From contig NZ_KZ987724.1 of the NCBI RefSeq assembly GCF_003614185.1, positions 321,512 to 385,511 on the forward strand: 64,000 nt of DNA. The letters run 5' to 3'. Origin of the DNA: Paenibacillus aceti (GTDB lineage Bacteria > Bacillota > Bacilli > Paenibacillales > Paenibacillaceae). The notes under the pieces are model-generated. The model searched no databases and had not been told where the DNA came from. It saw nothing but the letters and a program-made list of their open reading frames with translations. A program made the translations under genes and the position numbers. Shown here one piece after another: positions 62,675-64,000 of this stretch (positions are counted from its first letter, which is position 1; every line of letters begins with the position of its first letter).

Positions 62675-64000
62675 ATTAGGCATGAAGTTAGGGCTAGTCA
62701 TTATCGCCGTCTTTATCATTGTGCTGAGTACCTTGGGGTTTACGATCGATCGCATGTTTACAAACTTCTATAATACTGAGATGAGCATTGAGGTGGATGA
62801 ATTAGCGACGCATTTTGCCATGATGGCGGAGTCCCCGGATGCGCCGACAGAACAAATGCTGCTCAAGTTTGCTGATTTCTCGAATGTCAGTATTTTCTAT
62901 GTGAATGAACAAGGGCAGGTGCAGGCTTATTCCGGCGCGGATGAACTGGCCGGGGCCTCTTTTATAGAACAGACGGATGTATCGGCGATCTTCTCTGGCC
63001 AGACCGTGCGGCTGAAATATGAAGCTGCGAGTGGCAATCGGTATATCATTACTGCCAAGCCGATTATCGATCAGCGGACGGAGGACAATCAGATCCAATC
63101 AGCGCTCTATGTGCTGTCCTCGTCGAAGCATATGGATGATTCTATCGTAGCGATGCGCAAACTGCTCGTCTTATCGGGAGTCGGCGCCTTTCTGCTTGCG
63201 CTGGGAATTACCTGGATCATTGCCCACTTGCTATCGAAGCCGCTCGTCCAAATGCAGCAGGCGACTCGCAAGATTGCCGTCGGCGAATTAGAGACCAGAC
63301 TGGAAATACCGCGCAATGATGAGATTGGCTCTCTGGCCGCGGCGATTAACAATTTAGCGGAGGAACTGCAGCAGTATAGGGACACAAGACAGGAATTCTT
63401 CGCTAATATTTCTCATGAGCTACGCACACCGATTACCTATCTGGAAGGATACTCCAAGGTCATTAAGGAGGGGCTGTACAGCACGGAGGAGGAGCGGGAT
63501 CAATACCTGGATGTACTCCATCAGGAGGCCAAGCGGCTTCAGCATCTGGTGGACGATCTATTCGAGCTGTCGAAGATGGAGGAGGGCAAGGTCAGTCTTT
63601 CACTGGAATGGGTTGATCTGGCCGAGGTGATTGATAATGCGGTCCAGAAGGTCGATTTAAAGGCGCGGGATAAGGGCCTAACCCTGACTGCTTCCTTGAA
63701 TCGGGGCTCAGCCTGGATATATGGAGATGGGCTGCGGATCGAACAGGTGATCATCAATTTGCTGGAGAACAGTGTCCGTTATACAGAGCAAGGTGGCATT
63801 AGCATTACTTTGGATCAGACAGATCGCTTTGTCTATGTGATCGTGCAGGACACCGGCATAGGTATTGCTGAAGAGGAGCTGCCCTATGTTTTTGATCGAT
63901 TCTATAGAGTAGAGAAATCCCGTTCCAGGCAGTATGGAGGCACCGGGCTAGGACTTTCCATCGCCAAGAAGCTGGTGGAGCTGCAGGGCGGGGAAATATT
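62661..64000 (+). CDS. Sensor histidine kinase (3' end beyond window)
   Basis: About 446 residues are visible. The first membrane segment (LGLVIIAVFIIVLSTLGF) is followed by an extracellular sensor of about 140 residues and a second segment (LLVLSGVGAFLLALGITWII). Then come HAMP (SKPLVQMQQATRKIAVGEL), the H-box NISHELRTPITYLEGY, N-box NLLENSVRYTE, DTGIGIAEEE and the G2-box GGTGLGLSIAKK. Only the last few residues are missing. It pairs with the upstream regulator. Confidence 0.93.
   Translation, partial: MIRNKLGMKLGLVIIAVFIIVLSTLGFTIDRMFTNFYNTEMSIEVDELATHFAMMAESPDAPTEQMLLKFADFSNVSIFYVNEQGQVQAYSGADELAGASFIEQTDVSAIFSGQTVRLKYEAASGNRYIITAKPIIDQRTEDNQIQSALYVLSSSKHMDDSIVAMRKLLVLSGVGAFLLALGITWIIAHLLSKPLVQMQQATRKIAVGELETRLEIPRNDEIGSLAAAINNLAEELQQYRDTRQEFFANISHELRTPITYLEGYSKVIKEGLYSTEEERDQYLDVLHQEAKRLQHLVDDLFELSKMEEGKVSLSLEWVDLAEVIDNAVQKVDLKARDKGLTLTASLNRGSAWIYGDGLRIEQVIINLLENSVRYTEQGGISITLDQTDRFVYVIVQDTGIGIAEEELPYVFDRFYRVEKSRSRQYGGTGLGLSIAKKLVELQGGEI

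Overview
The window looks like a chromosomal segment of a spore-forming Firmicute, most likely Paenibacillus or a close relative. The evidence is a SufS-SufU-SufB iron-sulfur operon tail, a complete cotJABC spore-coat operon, strong AGGAGG-type ribosome sites with frequent TTG/GTG starts, small YjcZ-like membrane peptides and many paired two-component systems. No rRNA, tRNA, CRISPR array or prophage was seen. The species call is an inference from gene content.

Layout. Positions 1-11165 are ordinary housekeeping: suf genes, a GNAT enzyme, two HD-GYP proteins (one with a damaged metal motif), an orphan MoaD, a YunD-like metallophosphatase, YfkAB radical SAM, a CorC-type membrane protein and cotJABC. 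From 11166 to 13957 the DNA is AT-rich with small unrecognised genes. Positions 14273-17954 hold a thiazole/oxazole-modified peptide (TOMM) maturation locus: a ThiF-like maturation protein, a fused leader-binding/YcaO cyclodehydratase ending in a proline-rich tail, and a 38-residue Cys/Gly membrane peptide. No obvious precursor is visible. Next come a P-loop protein, a YgbA_NO protein, a ruined protein-kinase gene, an SsuABC/ThiXYZ-like importer, an AraC regulator and an ADP-ribosylglycohydrolase.

Positions 26649-31450 form one functional unit: an OmpR-type response regulator, a histidine kinase, a small membrane protein and a MacB-like ABC exporter. Two matching AAGGTT-N5-AAGGTT boxes lie before its two transcripts. 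Positions 31555-38240 are a rearranged zone: palindrome-rich DNA, an IS110-family element with a long non-coding right end, and a decayed tandem duplication of a copper-amine-oxidase-N-domain secreted protein with its neighbours.

Positions 38250-55170 are an accessory region of mostly single-gene units: GNAT acetyltransferases, NUDIX, VOC, DinB, RDD, HD, S41 and beta-lactamase-like proteins, a MurG-like transferase and lipoproteins. Several genes here are reduced to a 5' piece joined to a 3' piece, as if by internal deletion. The window ends with a methyltransferase, an M1 metallopeptidase, an OatA-like O-acyltransferase and a probable envelope or metal-responsive operon of Met/His-rich small proteins plus a two-component system, whose kinase runs off the end.

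Non-coding gaps carry at least four families of short palindromic or inverted repeats. They are not terminators and recur in different intergenic regions.
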